A stretch of 64,000 nucleotides of DNA from an uncultured Sphingomonadaceae bacterium (GTDB lineage Bacteria; Pseudomonadota; Alphaproteobacteria; Sphingomonadales; Sphingomonadaceae). Under the pieces are notes generated by a model that was not told where the DNA came from, searched no databases, and saw nothing but the letters and a program-made list of their open reading frames with translations. This document shows, in pieces, positions 26,945 to 35,382 of the stretch. A program made the position numbers and the translations under genes. Position 1 is the first letter of the stretch, and each line of letters begins with the position of its first letter. The DNA lies in NCBI GenBank assembly GCA_937996655.1, contig CALKUK010000012.1, forward strand, positions 434,001-498,000. The letters are read 5' to 3'.

Positions 26945-27285
26945 AACGTCCTGTTCACCCCACCGTAAATTGATCATATCGATACGATCTGTCTCATCGT
27001 GGTCCGATCTCCTCTCCCTCGAACGGACCTGATTCCCTTGGGAGTTACTGGCTTTCAGATCGTTGGCGAAACGAAGATAGTGCCAGATTGCAGCAATTTG
27101 GCACAGTTCCCTTAAAGCAATGTTAAGACTTTGGTGACCCGGCCATGCTAAAGGATCGGCTGCCAGCGGCGGTGGTCTTGTCCTGTTTGGCAAGGTGTGA
27201 AGGGGAGCCAGCGGCTGCCGTTAACATCATAGAATTTTGGGTGCTGCGGCACCGGTGGGAACGTCGATTGAACGAGGGCAACATC
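26945..27285. other. Divergent intergenic region between two two-component operons
   Basis: These 341 bases hold no credible gene. The main element is the near-palindrome at 27080-27104. An open frame reads from 27145 into the kinase gene but has no start signal better than the ATG at 27286. The region must contain the promoters of both operons; no clear -35/-10 pair stands out. Confidence 0.6.
27080..27104. promoter_or_regulatory. 25-bp near-palindrome, candidate operator
   Basis: Arms GTGCCAGATTGC and GCAATTTGGCAC flank a central A; 11 of 12 base pairs are complementary. It lies between the divergent operons, 135 bases from the regulator start and 181 bases from the kinase start. It has no T-run. 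Size and symmetry fit a MarR-type dimer, and a MarR-like response regulator is encoded next to it, so autoregulation is likely. Confidence 0.6.
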
Positions 27286-29424
27286 ATGAAGGCGCGGGTT
27301 TCGCTCCAGGACTGGTTCTGGCGTGCGCTCTTCCGGTCGGCCATCATTCCGCTGCTCGTGATCGAACTCAGCTTCCTCACGGTCTTCTGGTTCAGCGGTC
27401 GGCTGAGCTACGACACCAACATCAATACCGTGCAGCAGATCTCGCACACCTATCTTCAAGACATCGCAACCCGTGAGGCGGCGACCATCGGAGAAACGCT
27501 GAGCGGGGTCGGCGGCATGACCACCATCTTCGCGCGGCAAACCCGCGAAGCGCTTCAGGCACCCGCGGTGCCGACAGCGGCGGAGCGGTCGCGCTATGCC
27601 TTTGATGGTAACGGCGCGTTCCGCACCATGCGGGACAATGGCACGACGGCTTCCTTTTTCAGCGGCATCGTGCCGGTTACCGGCGCGGCGCTTGACAAGG
27701 TGTGGCGGACGCAGCGGCTTGATCCGCTCATGGCGGATATCAAGAACAGCAACCCGCTTGTCACCCAAGTCTATTTCAACAGCTTTGACAGCTATAACCG
27801 CATCTACCCCTATTTTGATACCGCCACTTATCCGGCACGCATGGATATCCCGTCGTTCAATTTCTATTATGAGGCGGATTCGGCGCATAATCCCAAGCGT
27901 CAGGCCGTCTGGACGGATGCCTATATCGATCCGGCGGGTCAGGGCTGGATGGTGTCGTCCATTGCCCCAGTCTATATCGACAACCGACTGGAAGGCGTGG
28001 TTGGCATTGACGTGACCATCCGGTCCATCGTTGACCATCTGCTCGCCACAGATCTCCCTTGGAACTCCTATGCCATGCTCGCAGGGCGCGACGGGACGAT
28101 CATTGCGATCCAGCCAGCCGGTGAAAAGGACCTCGGCATTCAGGAGCTGAAGGAACACAGCTATGCCGAAGCGATCGCCAAGAACACGTTCAAGCCAGGC
28201 GAATTTAACCTGCTCAAGCGAGAAGACACCCGGGCGCTCGGCCAGACGGTGTTTGATAAGGGCCGCGGCTATGTTCACTTCAAGCTGCGCGGTGAGATGC
28301 ACATCGCGGCCTATGCGAAGGTTGCCGGGCCGGATTGGCACCTGATCGTTGTCGGCAAGGAAACCAACATCAACCAGACGGCAGATAATCTGCGCGCGCA
28401 ATATACGCGGGCAACGGTGATCATGCTGGTTATCCTCGTGCTTTTCTACCTTGGCTATTTTGCGTTCCTTTATGTCCGGTCGCGCCGGATGAGCTACGTC
28501 GTTGCCCAGCCGCTGGAACAGCTGTCTGGTGTCGTTGAAACCATGACGCGCGGCGGAAAGGATCCGGAGTTCAGCGGCTCCGAAGTTGAAGAGATTGACC
28601 GGTTTGGCGCGCATCTCATCGATGTGCACCGGAAATTGACCGCTGCCGAAGCACGCAGTCAGGCGCAGGAGAAGCTTGTGGCCGCCGCGCTGGAAAAGGA
28701 ACGCGAAGCCAACGAAACCCAGCGCCGCTTCATGCGTGTGATGAGCCACGAGATCCGCACGCCGCTCGCCGTTATTGATTCCAGCGCGCAGATATTGGAA
28801 CGCCGGGCCGCCAATCTCGACGCCTCAGGCGTGATTGATCGTGCCCAGAAGATGCGCCGCTCAACCGGGCGTATCGCCGGCCTGCTCACGCGGCTTGTCC
28901 GCCTGCTCGATATCGACAGCGGCAAGGGCAAGGCTCCGATGGCTCAGGTTGATCTGGGCCAGCTTCTCACTGAAGTCTGCGGCGAATTTATCGCGACCAG
29001 TGCGGGCCGTATCTTTAACATTGCGGCCGAGCCAGATCTCGTCGTGCTCGCCGATCCGGAATTGATGCGCCTGACACTGATTGCCGTGTTGGAAAATGCG
29101 GACAAATACTCCCCCCCCGAAAAGCCGATCGATGTTCGTGTCGAACGGAAGCAGTCCAATGCGATCATCACGGTCACAGACTATGGCAGCGGCATTTCAG
29201 AAGAAGATAAGCCGCACATTTTTGACCGCTTCTACCGCGGTGCGAACGCCACAGGCACCACCGGGTCCGGCATTGGCCTGCATTTGGCGAGTGTCTTTGC
29301 GACAACCAACCGGGGGGAAATCCGCGTTGCTGACGGAGAGGATGGCGGAACCTGCGTGTTCCTGCGCTTCCGCCTCGCCGGAGCGTCACGCAAGTCCAAG
29401 CGTATAGAAGAGGTGACAGAATGA
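27286..29424 (+). CDS. Membrane sensor histidine kinase with extracytoplasmic Cache-like domain
   Basis: The 712-residue kinase has a first membrane helix (about 14-36), a long periplasmic region (about 40-375) with a double-Cache-like pattern (VYFNSFDSYNRIYPYFD, WTDAYIDPAGQGWMVSS, EGVVGIDVTI), a second helix (about 376-398), HAMP-like linker with coiled coil, HisKA (MSHEIRTPLAV, H488) and HATPase (GSGIGLHLASVFATTNRGE). Cache domains bind small molecules such as amino or organic acids. The ATG at 27286 has GAGGG upstream. Its TGA overlaps the ATG of the tandem-receiver protein. Confidence 0.88.
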   Translation: MKARVSLQDWFWRALFRSAIIPLLVIELSFLTVFWFSGRLSYDTNINTVQQISHTYLQDIATREAATIGETLSGVGGMTTIFARQTREALQAPAVPTAAERSRYAFDGNGAFRTMRDNGTTASFFSGIVPVTGAALDKVWRTQRLDPLMADIKNSNPLVTQVYFNSFDSYNRIYPYFDTATYPARMDIPSFNFYYEADSAHNPKRQAVWTDAYIDPAGQGWMVSSIAPVYIDNRLEGVVGIDVTIRSIVDHLLATDLPWNSYAMLAGRDGTIIAIQPAGEKDLGIQELKEHSYAEAIAKNTFKPGEFNLLKREDTRALGQTVFDKGRGYVHFKLRGEMHIAAYAKVAGPDWHLIVVGKETNINQTADNLRAQYTRATVIMLVILVLFYLGYFAFLYVRSRRMSYVVAQPLEQLSGVVETMTRGGKDPEFSGSEVEEIDRFGAHLIDVHRKLTAAEARSQAQEKLVAAALEKEREANETQRRFMRVMSHEIRTPLAVIDSSAQILERRAANLDASGVIDRAQKMRRSTGRIAGLLTRLVRLLDIDSGKGKAPMAQVDLGQLLTEVCGEFIATSAGRIFNIAAEPDLVVLADPELMRLTLIAVLENADKYSPPEKPIDVRVERKQSNAIITVTDYGSGISEEDKPHIFDRFYRGANATGTTGSGIGLHLASVFATTNRGEIRVADGEDGGTCVFLRFRLAGASRKSKRIEEVTE

Positions 29425-30233
29425 CCGACGCCCGCATCCTCATTGTCGAGGACGAAGACGCGCTCCGGCACGACCTCGTCGATCTTCTGACCGGCGAGGG
29501 ATATGACGTGCTCGATCGGGGCGACGGCGGTGAGGCGATCGCTGCAATTGAGCTCTACCGCCCGCGCCTCGTGGTGTGCGACGTCCAGCTGCCCAGCCTT
29601 GGCGGCATCGGCATCCTGAAGGCGGTGCGCAGTTCCCGCATCGCTTCCCCGGCCATGATCATGATGACGGCCTATGGCGACAATGAAACCCTTGAAACGC
29701 TCCGCAGCCTTGGCGCGAAGGACTGCCTGATCAAGCCAGTGTCCTTTGATGACCTCCTGGCGGCAATTGAACGCAACCTTGCCGGCGTCGAGACGGACGG
29801 GGCACCAAAAGCCGAGCCTTTGGCCAAATCAGCGCCCATCCTGCCGGCCGCATCACCCGTTGCCGAAGCTCCGGTGATCCTGGTTGTGGAGGATGAGACT
29901 GACCTCGCCGAGGAAATGGTGGAGCTCTTTGACAGCTTTGGCCATGTTGCAGCCAGTGCGGGGTCCGTCGAGGCCGCGCTTGCCAAGCTGCGCGATCATC
30001 CAACGCTGAAGGGCGCACTTGTGGATTTGGGGCTGGGCACCGAAAGCGGGTTGGACCTCATCCGGCGTGTCGCCGAAGATCCGGACTTGGCCGCACGTCA
30101 ACTGAAGTTTCTGGTGTTGAGCGGGCGCGTGCCCGATGCCGACGAGATTTCCGCGTTGCCGATCATGCCCTCGGGCTGCTTGTCCAAGCCTGCACGGATC
30201 GCCGATATTGTGAGCTTCGCCAACGGCCTTTGA
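29421..30233 (+). CDS. Tandem-receiver response regulator without output domain
   Basis: The 270-residue protein consists of two receiver domains: residues 5-120 with D54 (VVCDVQLPS), Thr in MMTAYGD and Lys in LIKPVS; and residues 152-268 with ED acidic pair, D202 (ALVDLGLG), Ser in VLSGRV and Lys in CLSKPA. An Ala/Pro-rich linker joins them. There is no DNA-binding, GGDEF or other output region. Both receivers keep the phosphorylation residues, so the protein may be a phosphorelay intermediate or phosphate sink. It is coupled by ATGA to the Cache kinase gene. Confidence 0.85.
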   Translation: MTDARILIVEDEDALRHDLVDLLTGEGYDVLDRGDGGEAIAAIELYRPRLVVCDVQLPSLGGIGILKAVRSSRIASPAMIMMTAYGDNETLETLRSLGAKDCLIKPVSFDDLLAAIERNLAGVETDGAPKAEPLAKSAPILPAASPVAEAPVILVVEDETDLAEEMVELFDSFGHVAASAGSVEAALAKLRDHPTLKGALVDLGLGTESGLDLIRRVAEDPDLAARQLKFLVLSGRVPDADEISALPIMPSGCLSKPARIADIVSFANGL

Positions 30234-30244
30234 CGGCGGGCGTG

Positions 30245-30481
30245 TCAGCTTGCGGCAGTCCGGCTCCCGTCCTCAAGCCTGATGGTGAGGACCGGCCGGA
30301 TAGGGCTGGTGTGCAGGCCATGCACCAGATGTGCCGCAGCCTTTTGCACCGACCCGAAATGGTCTTCGACTATGAGTTTGGCCGTCCAGGCCGAACAGCA
30401 GATGATTGCCGCAAGGTGGAGGACATCCAGCAGGGTCGCGCGCTTTGCGGCGGTCTCTAGACGGTTGGGTTTGCGCAGCAT
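30245..30481 (-). CDS. Small hypothetical protein with one membrane segment
   Basis: The 78-residue open frame has a hydrophobic stretch (LLDVLHLAAIICCSAWTAKLIV, about 17-38) and otherwise charged sequence. Support is modest: GC-rich third positions like its neighbours, and GAAGGG about 8 bases before the ATG. It is not recognised. It ends 11 bases from the tandem-receiver stop, convergently. A terminator in the same orientation lies just upstream, so any transcript from further up must read through it. Confidence 0.45.
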   Translation of the reverse strand: MLRKPNRLETAAKRATLLDVLHLAAIICCSAWTAKLIVEDHFGSVQKAAAHLVHGLHTSPIRPVLTIRLEDGSRTAAS

Positions 30482-30767
30482 CCTTGGACCCTTCGGGCAC
30501 AGCCCAAAAAAAGGACGCAGGTGGAACGGGTCCACCTGCGTCATGACTGTCATTATGCGTAGTGACAAGATTGTGCGACCCGAGCGTGGAAGAACCACGT
30601 TCAGAAGCTTTGTGTCTGCTTTTGATGGCTGGAGCTCAACCGGAAGCGATGCCAGTCTGGTAGGGTTGGGATAGGCAACATTCGCTTAACCTTGGAAGCG
30701 ATTATTTTTCGGCACTTTGGCCAAACGCACATTCCCTCAATTTGGCATCGAAATTGGGGCGCCGTCT
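30482..30767. other. Intergenic region between small ORF and dinB
   Basis: This stretch of 286 bases contains the minus-strand terminator described separately and no other supported gene. The part from 30543 to 30767 could be the 3' untranslated region of dinB or encode a small RNA ending at the terminator. Confidence 0.4.
30506..30542 (-). terminator. Intrinsic terminator on the minus strand
   Basis: A perfect 12-bp stem (GACGCAGGTGGA with TCCACCTGCGTC, 30514-30525 and 30531-30542) closes a 5-base loop; the T-run of seven lies at 30506-30512 when read on the minus strand. It lies 226 bases beyond the dinB stop and 25 bases before the small membrane ORF, both on the same strand. Confidence 0.88.
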
Positions 30768-31859
30768 CTAAAGTGCGACATCAAACAGCCCGGACTGGGG
30801 GGTAGGGGGGGCGGCCCGCGAGTCGGTAAAGCCTGACAAGGTGACGCCCAGCAAGCGCACGCCTTGCGGCAGTGGCATCAGTCCGTTGAGCAGCAGCGCC
30901 ACAATGTCGCGGATGGACTCGGCATCACTGACTGGGCGGGACACGGTCCGGCTGCGGGTGACGGTGCGGAAATCGGCATAGCGTAGCTTGAGGGTGACGG
31001 TTTTGCCGGCAAGGTCACGGCGGCCGCAATGGCGCGAGACGGTGTCGATGAGTCCATGCAGTTCAGCCATGCACGCTTCATAGCTTGTCAGATCATTGCG
31101 GAAGGTTGTTTCGCTGCCGACGGATTTGCGTTCCTGATTGGGATTCACGGGACGATTGTCGATGCCGCGCGCTGCCCAATAATAATAATGGCCCGCCTTG
31201 CCGAATTTGAGCTGCAGGAAATCAAGGCTGCGGCTGCGCAAATCTTCTCCGGTGATGATGCCATAGCCTTCCATTTTCGCCGCTGTCGCTGGGCCGACGC
31301 CGTGGAACTTGCGCACGGGCAGGGCTGCCACGAAATCTGCCCCCTGTGCGGGGGTGATGACATACAGCCCATCCGGCTTGTCCATGTCGGAGGCGATTTT
31401 GGCGAGGAATTTGTTGTACGAAACACCGGCCGAAGCGGTGAGGGATGTCTTTTCCTTGATCTGCGTTCGGATTGCCTCGGCAATGCGCGTGGCAGAGGGC
31501 TCCCCTTTAAGGTTTTCAGTGACGTCCAGATAGGCCTCATCAAGGCTGAGAGGCTGGACGAGCGGCGTCCAGGACAGGAAAATGTCTCGAATCTGACTGG
31601 AGACCTGCCGGTAAACATCAAAGCGGGGCGGCACGAAGATCAGGTCCGGACAGAGCCGTCGCGCGCGGGCGGATGGCATGGCAGAGCGGACGCCAAAAGT
31701 GCGGGCTTCATAACTGGCCGCCGCGACTACGCCACGCGGGCCGCCGCCGCCCACGGCCACCGGCTTGCCCCGAAGGCCCGGTGCATCGCGCTGCTCAACC
31801 GATGCAAAAAAGGCATCCATGTCGATATGGATCACCTTTCGGATGCGCGCCTCGTCCAT
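30768..31859 (-). CDS. dinB: DNA polymerase IV (Y-family translesion polymerase)
   Basis: The 363-residue protein is full-length DinB. Catalytic acidic residues are in HIDMDAFFASVEQ and SLDEAYLDVT; the fingers carry AAASYEARTFGVRSAM; a helix-hairpin-helix (FHGVGPATAAKMEGYGI) and little-finger domain follow. It lacks an obvious C-terminal clamp motif beyond the final SGLFDVAL, which resembles the QxxLF-type clamp-binding signal. The ATG at 31859 is preferred to a TTG one codon upstream. An SOS box lies just upstream, so LexA control is expected. Confidence 0.95.
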   Translation of the reverse strand: MDEARIRKVIHIDMDAFFASVEQRDAPGLRGKPVAVGGGGPRGVVAAASYEARTFGVRSAMPSARARRLCPDLIFVPPRFDVYRQVSSQIRDIFLSWTPLVQPLSLDEAYLDVTENLKGEPSATRIAEAIRTQIKEKTSLTASAGVSYNKFLAKIASDMDKPDGLYVITPAQGADFVAALPVRKFHGVGPATAAKMEGYGIITGEDLRSRSLDFLQLKFGKAGHYYYWAARGIDNRPVNPNQERKSVGSETTFRNDLTSYEACMAELHGLIDTVSRHCGRRDLAGKTVTLKLRYADFRTVTRSRTVSRPVSDAESIRDIVALLLNGLMPLPQGVRLLGVTLSGFTDSRAAPPTPQSGLFDVAL

Positions 31860-31878
31860 CAAATCCGCCGGTTTAGTC

Positions 31879-31893
31879 GTTCCTTTTTTGTTC
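31879..31893 (-). promoter_or_regulatory. Alphaproteobacterial LexA (SOS) box upstream of dinB
   Basis: The plus strand reads GTTC, seven bases, GTTC (on the minus strand GAAC-N7-GAAC). This direct repeat is the LexA consensus of alphaproteobacteria. It is 20 bases before the dinB ATG, where bound LexA would block transcription. Confidence 0.75.
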
Positions 31894-31943
31894 CATATCG
31901 CGATTGCGGCGAGCCGTCAAAGGCGATGGATTGGGGTAGGGGG

Positions 31944-32267
31944 TTAGGCGTCTGTCTCGGCTGTCGGGTGGGCGCGGACGATGTGATCAAGGACAGCGGG
32001 GTGGAGCGCGGGGCGGAAAGCCATGCCGGCCTCCCCATCTTTTGCCCAGACAATCTCGGCATCAAAGGCGTTGTAATTGCCGAAGGACAAAAGGAGATAT
32101 CCCGTGCGCGGCGACGGGCCGGAATAGCGCACACGGCAGCCAACCGACGTGATATCAATCACTTCGGCTTCCATTTTTAGGCCGTTCGTCCAGCGCAGCC
32201 GGCACGGCATCGAGACCGGCCAACGCGGTTCTCTGCGGTCCTCATTTATTGAGCATGTAATCGTCAT
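31944..32267 (-). CDS. PilZ-domain protein
   Basis: The 107-residue protein is a stand-alone PilZ domain. It has the RxxxR-type motif in EDRREPRWPVSM and the DITSVGCRV motif in place of (D/N)xSxxG, both needed for cyclic-di-GMP binding in the family. A C-terminal helix follows the barrel. The ATG at 32267 is preferred to an upstream TTG at 32294 because GTGGGGG sits just before it. Its partner protein is not visible; it lies upstream of dinB on the same strand but with an SOS box between them. Confidence 0.85.
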   Translation of the reverse strand: MTITCSINEDRREPRWPVSMPCRLRWTNGLKMEAEVIDITSVGCRVRYSGPSPRTGYLLLSFGNYNAFDAEIVWAKDGEAGMAFRPALHPAVLDHIVRAHPTAETDA

Positions 32268-32562
32268 TCGAACCCCCACTGTTCGTGAGGTCAATTAACA
32301 CCAATTCGGATTAATAAAGCGTGATTATGGAGGGGTTTATTTGCGGGCACGACCCGCTCAAGGTTGGAGAATGGACCTCGCGCCAAAAGGCGGGGCGTCT
32401 TATGCGCCGCGTTTGGGGCGTGAGACTCCGCTTGCTGTCTGCGGTGTGCCGCACTATAGAGCGAGCGTCTTCTCGACATCGTTACACGTGTTGAGGTCGG
32501 AGCCGCCCGGTTCCGGCGCCGAGACGGCGTTGCGTTTTGCGCGTTTTTATGATGGAGTTCTG
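32268..32562. other. Divergent intergenic region upstream of rimP
   Basis: The 295 bases hold the predicted promoter of the rimP operon and a GC-rich leader. An open frame in phase with rimP covers most of it but has no convincing start. I see no tRNA gene, although tRNA genes often precede rimP-nusA in other bacteria. Confidence 0.5.
32432..32460 (+). promoter_or_regulatory. Predicted housekeeping promoter of the rimP-nusA-infB operon
   Basis: TTGCTG (-35) and TATAGA (-10) are separated by exactly 17 bases. Transcription would start near 32467, giving a leader of about 95 bases. The spacer holds a GCGG/CCGC inverted repeat. Confidence 0.55.
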
Positions 32563-33090
32563 ATGGCGGATATCGCCGCATTGACAGCCCTTATCCAGCC
32601 CCTCGCGGATGCGCAGGGGTTGCGTCTGGTGCGCGTCAAGATGTTCGGTGGCACGTCAGACCCGACATTGCAGGTGATGGCGGAACGGCCGGACACCCGC
32701 CAACTGGTCATTGAGGATTGCGCTGCGCTGTCGCGTGCCATTTCCGAAGTTTTTGATGAGGTTGACCCGATTGAGGAAGCCTATCGGCTGGAGGTCAGCT
32801 CTCCGGGTATTGATCGTCCGCTCACCCGGCTGGAAGATTATGCCGACTGGAAGGGCTTTGATGCCCGCGTCCGGATTCCCGACGGTTTTGAAGGTCGCAA
32901 GCAGGTCGAAGGCCGTCTGTGTGAACTGGAAGATGATGTGGTTGTCATCATCACGTCGAAAACGCGCGAAACAGTGCGCATACCCTATTCTGTGATCGGC
33001 ACTGGAAAGCTGTTGCTGACCGATGCGCTGATCAAGGCCACCACCCCGCTCTCCCCTGAGGGGGCGGACGTCATTTCTGTGGAAAGGTAA
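32563..33090 (+). CDS. rimP: Ribosome maturation factor RimP
   Basis: The 175-residue protein has the RimP N-terminal domain (IQPLADAQGLRLVRVKMFGG, LEVSSPGIDRPL at about 85-96) and the C-terminal SH3-like domain. It assists 30S subunit maturation. The start ATG has GGAG 6 bases upstream; the in-frame extension back to 32341 is not family sequence. First gene of the operon, 5 bases before nusA. Confidence 0.93.
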   Translation: MADIAALTALIQPLADAQGLRLVRVKMFGGTSDPTLQVMAERPDTRQLVIEDCAALSRAISEVFDEVDPIEEAYRLEVSSPGIDRPLTRLEDYADWKGFDARVRIPDGFEGRKQVEGRLCELEDDVVVIITSKTRETVRIPYSVIGTGKLLLTDALIKATTPLSPEGADVISVER

Positions 33091-33095
33091 GACCC

Positions 33096-34691
33096 ATGTC
33101 CAACGCCGTCTCTGCCAACAAGGCTGAGCTTCTTGCCATTGCCGACGCGGTTGCCCGCGAAAAGCTGATCGACAAGTCGATCGTGCTTGAAGCGATGGAA
33201 GACGCTATCCAGCGTGCTGCCCGTGCCCGTTATGGCGCAGAAAATGACATCCGCGCGAAGATCGATGCGCAGACCGGCGACATGCGCCTGTGGCGCGTCG
33301 TGGAAGTCGTCGAAGAAGTGGATGACTATTTCAAGCAGGTCAGCCTGAAGGACGGCCAGAAGCTTCAGCCGGGCGCTGCCTTGGGTGACTTCATTGTCGA
33401 TCCGCTCCCCCCGATCGAATTCGGTCGCATCGCCGCTCAGGCAGCGAAGCAGGTGATCTTCCAGAAGGTCCGCGATGCTGAGCGCGAGCGTCAGTTTGAA
33501 GAGTTCAAGGACCGCGCGGGTGAGATCATCACCGGTGTCGTGAAGCGGGTTGAATTTGGTCATGTTGTTGTGGACCTTGGCCGCGCCGAAGGCGTCATCC
33601 GCCGCGACCAGCAGATCCCGCGCGAAGTGCTGCGTATCAACGACCGCGTCCGTGCGCTCATCCTCAACGTCCGCCGTGAAAACCGCGGGCCGCAGATTTT
33701 CCTGAGCCGCGCGCATCCCGATTTCATGCGCAAGCTGTTCGCGCAGGAAGTGCCGGAAATTTATGACGGGGTCATCGAGATCAAGGCCTGCGCCCGTGAC
33801 CCCGGAAGCCGCGCCAAGATCGGCGTCATCAGCCATGACGGCTCCATCGATCCGGTCGGCGCGTGCGTCGGCATGAAGGGCAGCCGCGTTCAGGCGGTTG
33901 TGCAGGAGCTTCAGGGCGAAAAGATCGACATCATCCCCTGGTCGACCGACATGGCGACCTTCGTCGTGAACGCGCTTCAGCCTGCCACCGTCAGCCGCGT
34001 GCTGATTGACGAGGAAGAAGAGCGCATCGAAGTCGTCGTGCCTGACGATCAGCTGTCGCTCGCCATCGGCCGTCGCGGCCAGAATGTGCGTCTCGCATCG
34101 ATCCTGACGGCGTCGGCCATCGACATCATGACCGAGACGGATTCCAGCGAGAAGCGTCAGCGCGAATTCATCGAGAAGTCGGAAATGTTCCAGCAGGAAC
34201 TCGACGTTGATGAAACGCTCGCCCAACTGCTGGTGGCCGAAGGCTTCAGCACGATGGAAGAAATCGCCTACGTCCAGCCGGACGAAATTGCCTCTATCGA
34301 AGGCCTGGACGAAGAAATCGCGTCCGAGCTTCAGGAGCGAGCACAGGAATCGCTCGATCGCCGCGAAGTCGCCAACCGTGAGGCCCGTCAGGCTTTGGGT
34401 GTTGAAGATGCCCTGGCTGAACTGCCGCACCTGACCGAAGCGATGCTGGTTACGCTCGGTAAGGCGGGCATCAAGACGCTCGACGATCTGGCGGACCTTG
34501 CCACCGACGAACTGGTGGAGCGTAAGCGTCGCGACGAAGGTCGCCGCAACCGCACCAACACCACCGAAGCGCGCGGCGGCGTGTTGTCGGACTATGCGCT
34601 GTCGGAAGAACAGGGCAACGAGATCATCATGGCAGCCCGTGCACACTGGTTTGCCGACGAGGAGACCGCCGATGCGGGAACCTCAGCATGA
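33096..34691 (+). CDS. nusA: Transcription termination/antitermination factor NusA
   Basis: The 531-residue protein has the N-terminal RNA-polymerase-binding domain (1-125), S1 domain (about 135-200, GVVKRVEFGHVVVDLG), two KH domains (GACVGMKGSRVQ and LAIGRRGQNVRLAS) and C-terminal acidic helix-hairpin-helix repeats (LAQLLVAEGFSTMEEI and the LGKAGIKTLDDLADL region). This is the standard alphaproteobacterial architecture. The next gene starts inside its 3' end. Confidence 0.96.
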   Translation: MSNAVSANKAELLAIADAVAREKLIDKSIVLEAMEDAIQRAARARYGAENDIRAKIDAQTGDMRLWRVVEVVEEVDDYFKQVSLKDGQKLQPGAALGDFIVDPLPPIEFGRIAAQAAKQVIFQKVRDAERERQFEEFKDRAGEIITGVVKRVEFGHVVVDLGRAEGVIRRDQQIPREVLRINDRVRALILNVRRENRGPQIFLSRAHPDFMRKLFAQEVPEIYDGVIEIKACARDPGSRAKIGVISHDGSIDPVGACVGMKGSRVQAVVQELQGEKIDIIPWSTDMATFVVNALQPATVSRVLIDEEEERIEVVVPDDQLSLAIGRRGQNVRLASILTASAIDIMTETDSSEKRQREFIEKSEMFQQELDVDETLAQLLVAEGFSTMEEIAYVQPDEIASIEGLDEEIASELQERAQESLDRREVANREARQALGVEDALAELPHLTEAMLVTLGKAGIKTLDDLADLATDELVERKRRDEGRRNRTNTTEARGGVLSDYALSEEQGNEIIMAARAHWFADEETADAGTSA

Positions 34692-35382
34692 ACCAGAACG
34701 TCGTTGCATAATTACAGGTGAACGGGGTCCGAAATCGGGCCTCATTCGCCTCGCGGTCGGGCCGGACGATGTTGTCGCGCCCGATGTCCGCGCGCGTGCT
34801 CCGGGCCGGGGCGCGTGGATTGGTGTTGACCGACCTGCGCTGGAAGAGGCGATCGCCAAGGGTAAGCTGAAAGGCGCCCTGGCGCGCGCGTTCAAGTCGG
34901 GCGGCGTCACGGCACCGGATGATCTGCCGGACCGCATAGAGACAGCTTTGGCGCGCAATGCGCTGGACCGGCTGGGTCTGGAATCGCGTGCGGGCATGTT
35001 GCTGACCGGGTCTGACCGGATTGAGGAAGCGGCGCGGGCTGGCAAGGTCCGTCTGCTCATCCATGCCGAAGATGCGGGCACCGATGGCAACAGAAAGCTG
35101 GATCAGGCTTGGCGCGTTGGCTCCGATAGCGAGGGCAGCGGCCTTGCGGGACTGGTAATTACGGCCGGACGCGCTATGTTAAGTCAAGCCTTGGGCCGCG
35201 AAAACGTTGTCCATATCGCCGTCACAGACAAGCTGGCAGCCGGTCGTGTCGGGCAAGCGGTGGACCGCTGGCACCATTTTATAGGACGCCAAACTCTCGA
35301 TGGCCTTGCGCAAAATGCGCCCAAGGTCCACGGGAGCGCGGCGCATGTTGATCTGATTGAAGGACGCGGGAAAAGCGAATGA
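34672..35382 (+). CDS. ylxR: YlxR-family RNA-binding protein with L7Ae-like C-terminal domain
   Basis: The 236-residue protein begins with a YlxR/DUF448 domain: RRCIITGERGPKSGLIRLAV and RAPGRGAWIGVDR (residues about 10-55). The second half (about 95-195) resembles the L7Ae/L30e fold (LGLESRAGMLLTGSDRIEEA, then VVHIAVTDKLAAGRVG). The two-domain form is common in alphaproteobacteria. It overlaps nusA by 20 bases and infB by 4 (ATGA), a fixed position in the operon. RNA binding and a role with NusA or ribosome assembly are family-based. Confidence 0.9.
   Translation: MREPQHEPERRCIITGERGPKSGLIRLAVGPDDVVAPDVRARAPGRGAWIGVDRPALEEAIAKGKLKGALARAFKSGGVTAPDDLPDRIETALARNALDRLGLESRAGMLLTGSDRIEEAARAGKVRLLIHAEDAGTDGNRKLDQAWRVGSDSEGSGLAGLVITAGRAMLSQALGRENVVHIAVTDKLAAGRVGQAVDRWHHFIGRQTLDGLAQNAPKVHGSAAHVDLIEGRGKSE

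Noticed and set aside
27099..27115. TGGCAC at 27099 as the -24 element of a sigma-54 promoter
   Set aside because: The matching -12 TTGC is absent at the required distance, and neither response regulator has a sigma-54-activating AAA+ domain. The TGGCAC is explained by the palindrome.
33048..33070. GC-rich inverted repeat near the end of rimP (CTCTCCCCTGAGGGGGCG) as a terminator
   Set aside because: It is inside the coding region, has no T-run, and nusA follows in 5 bases in the same operon.
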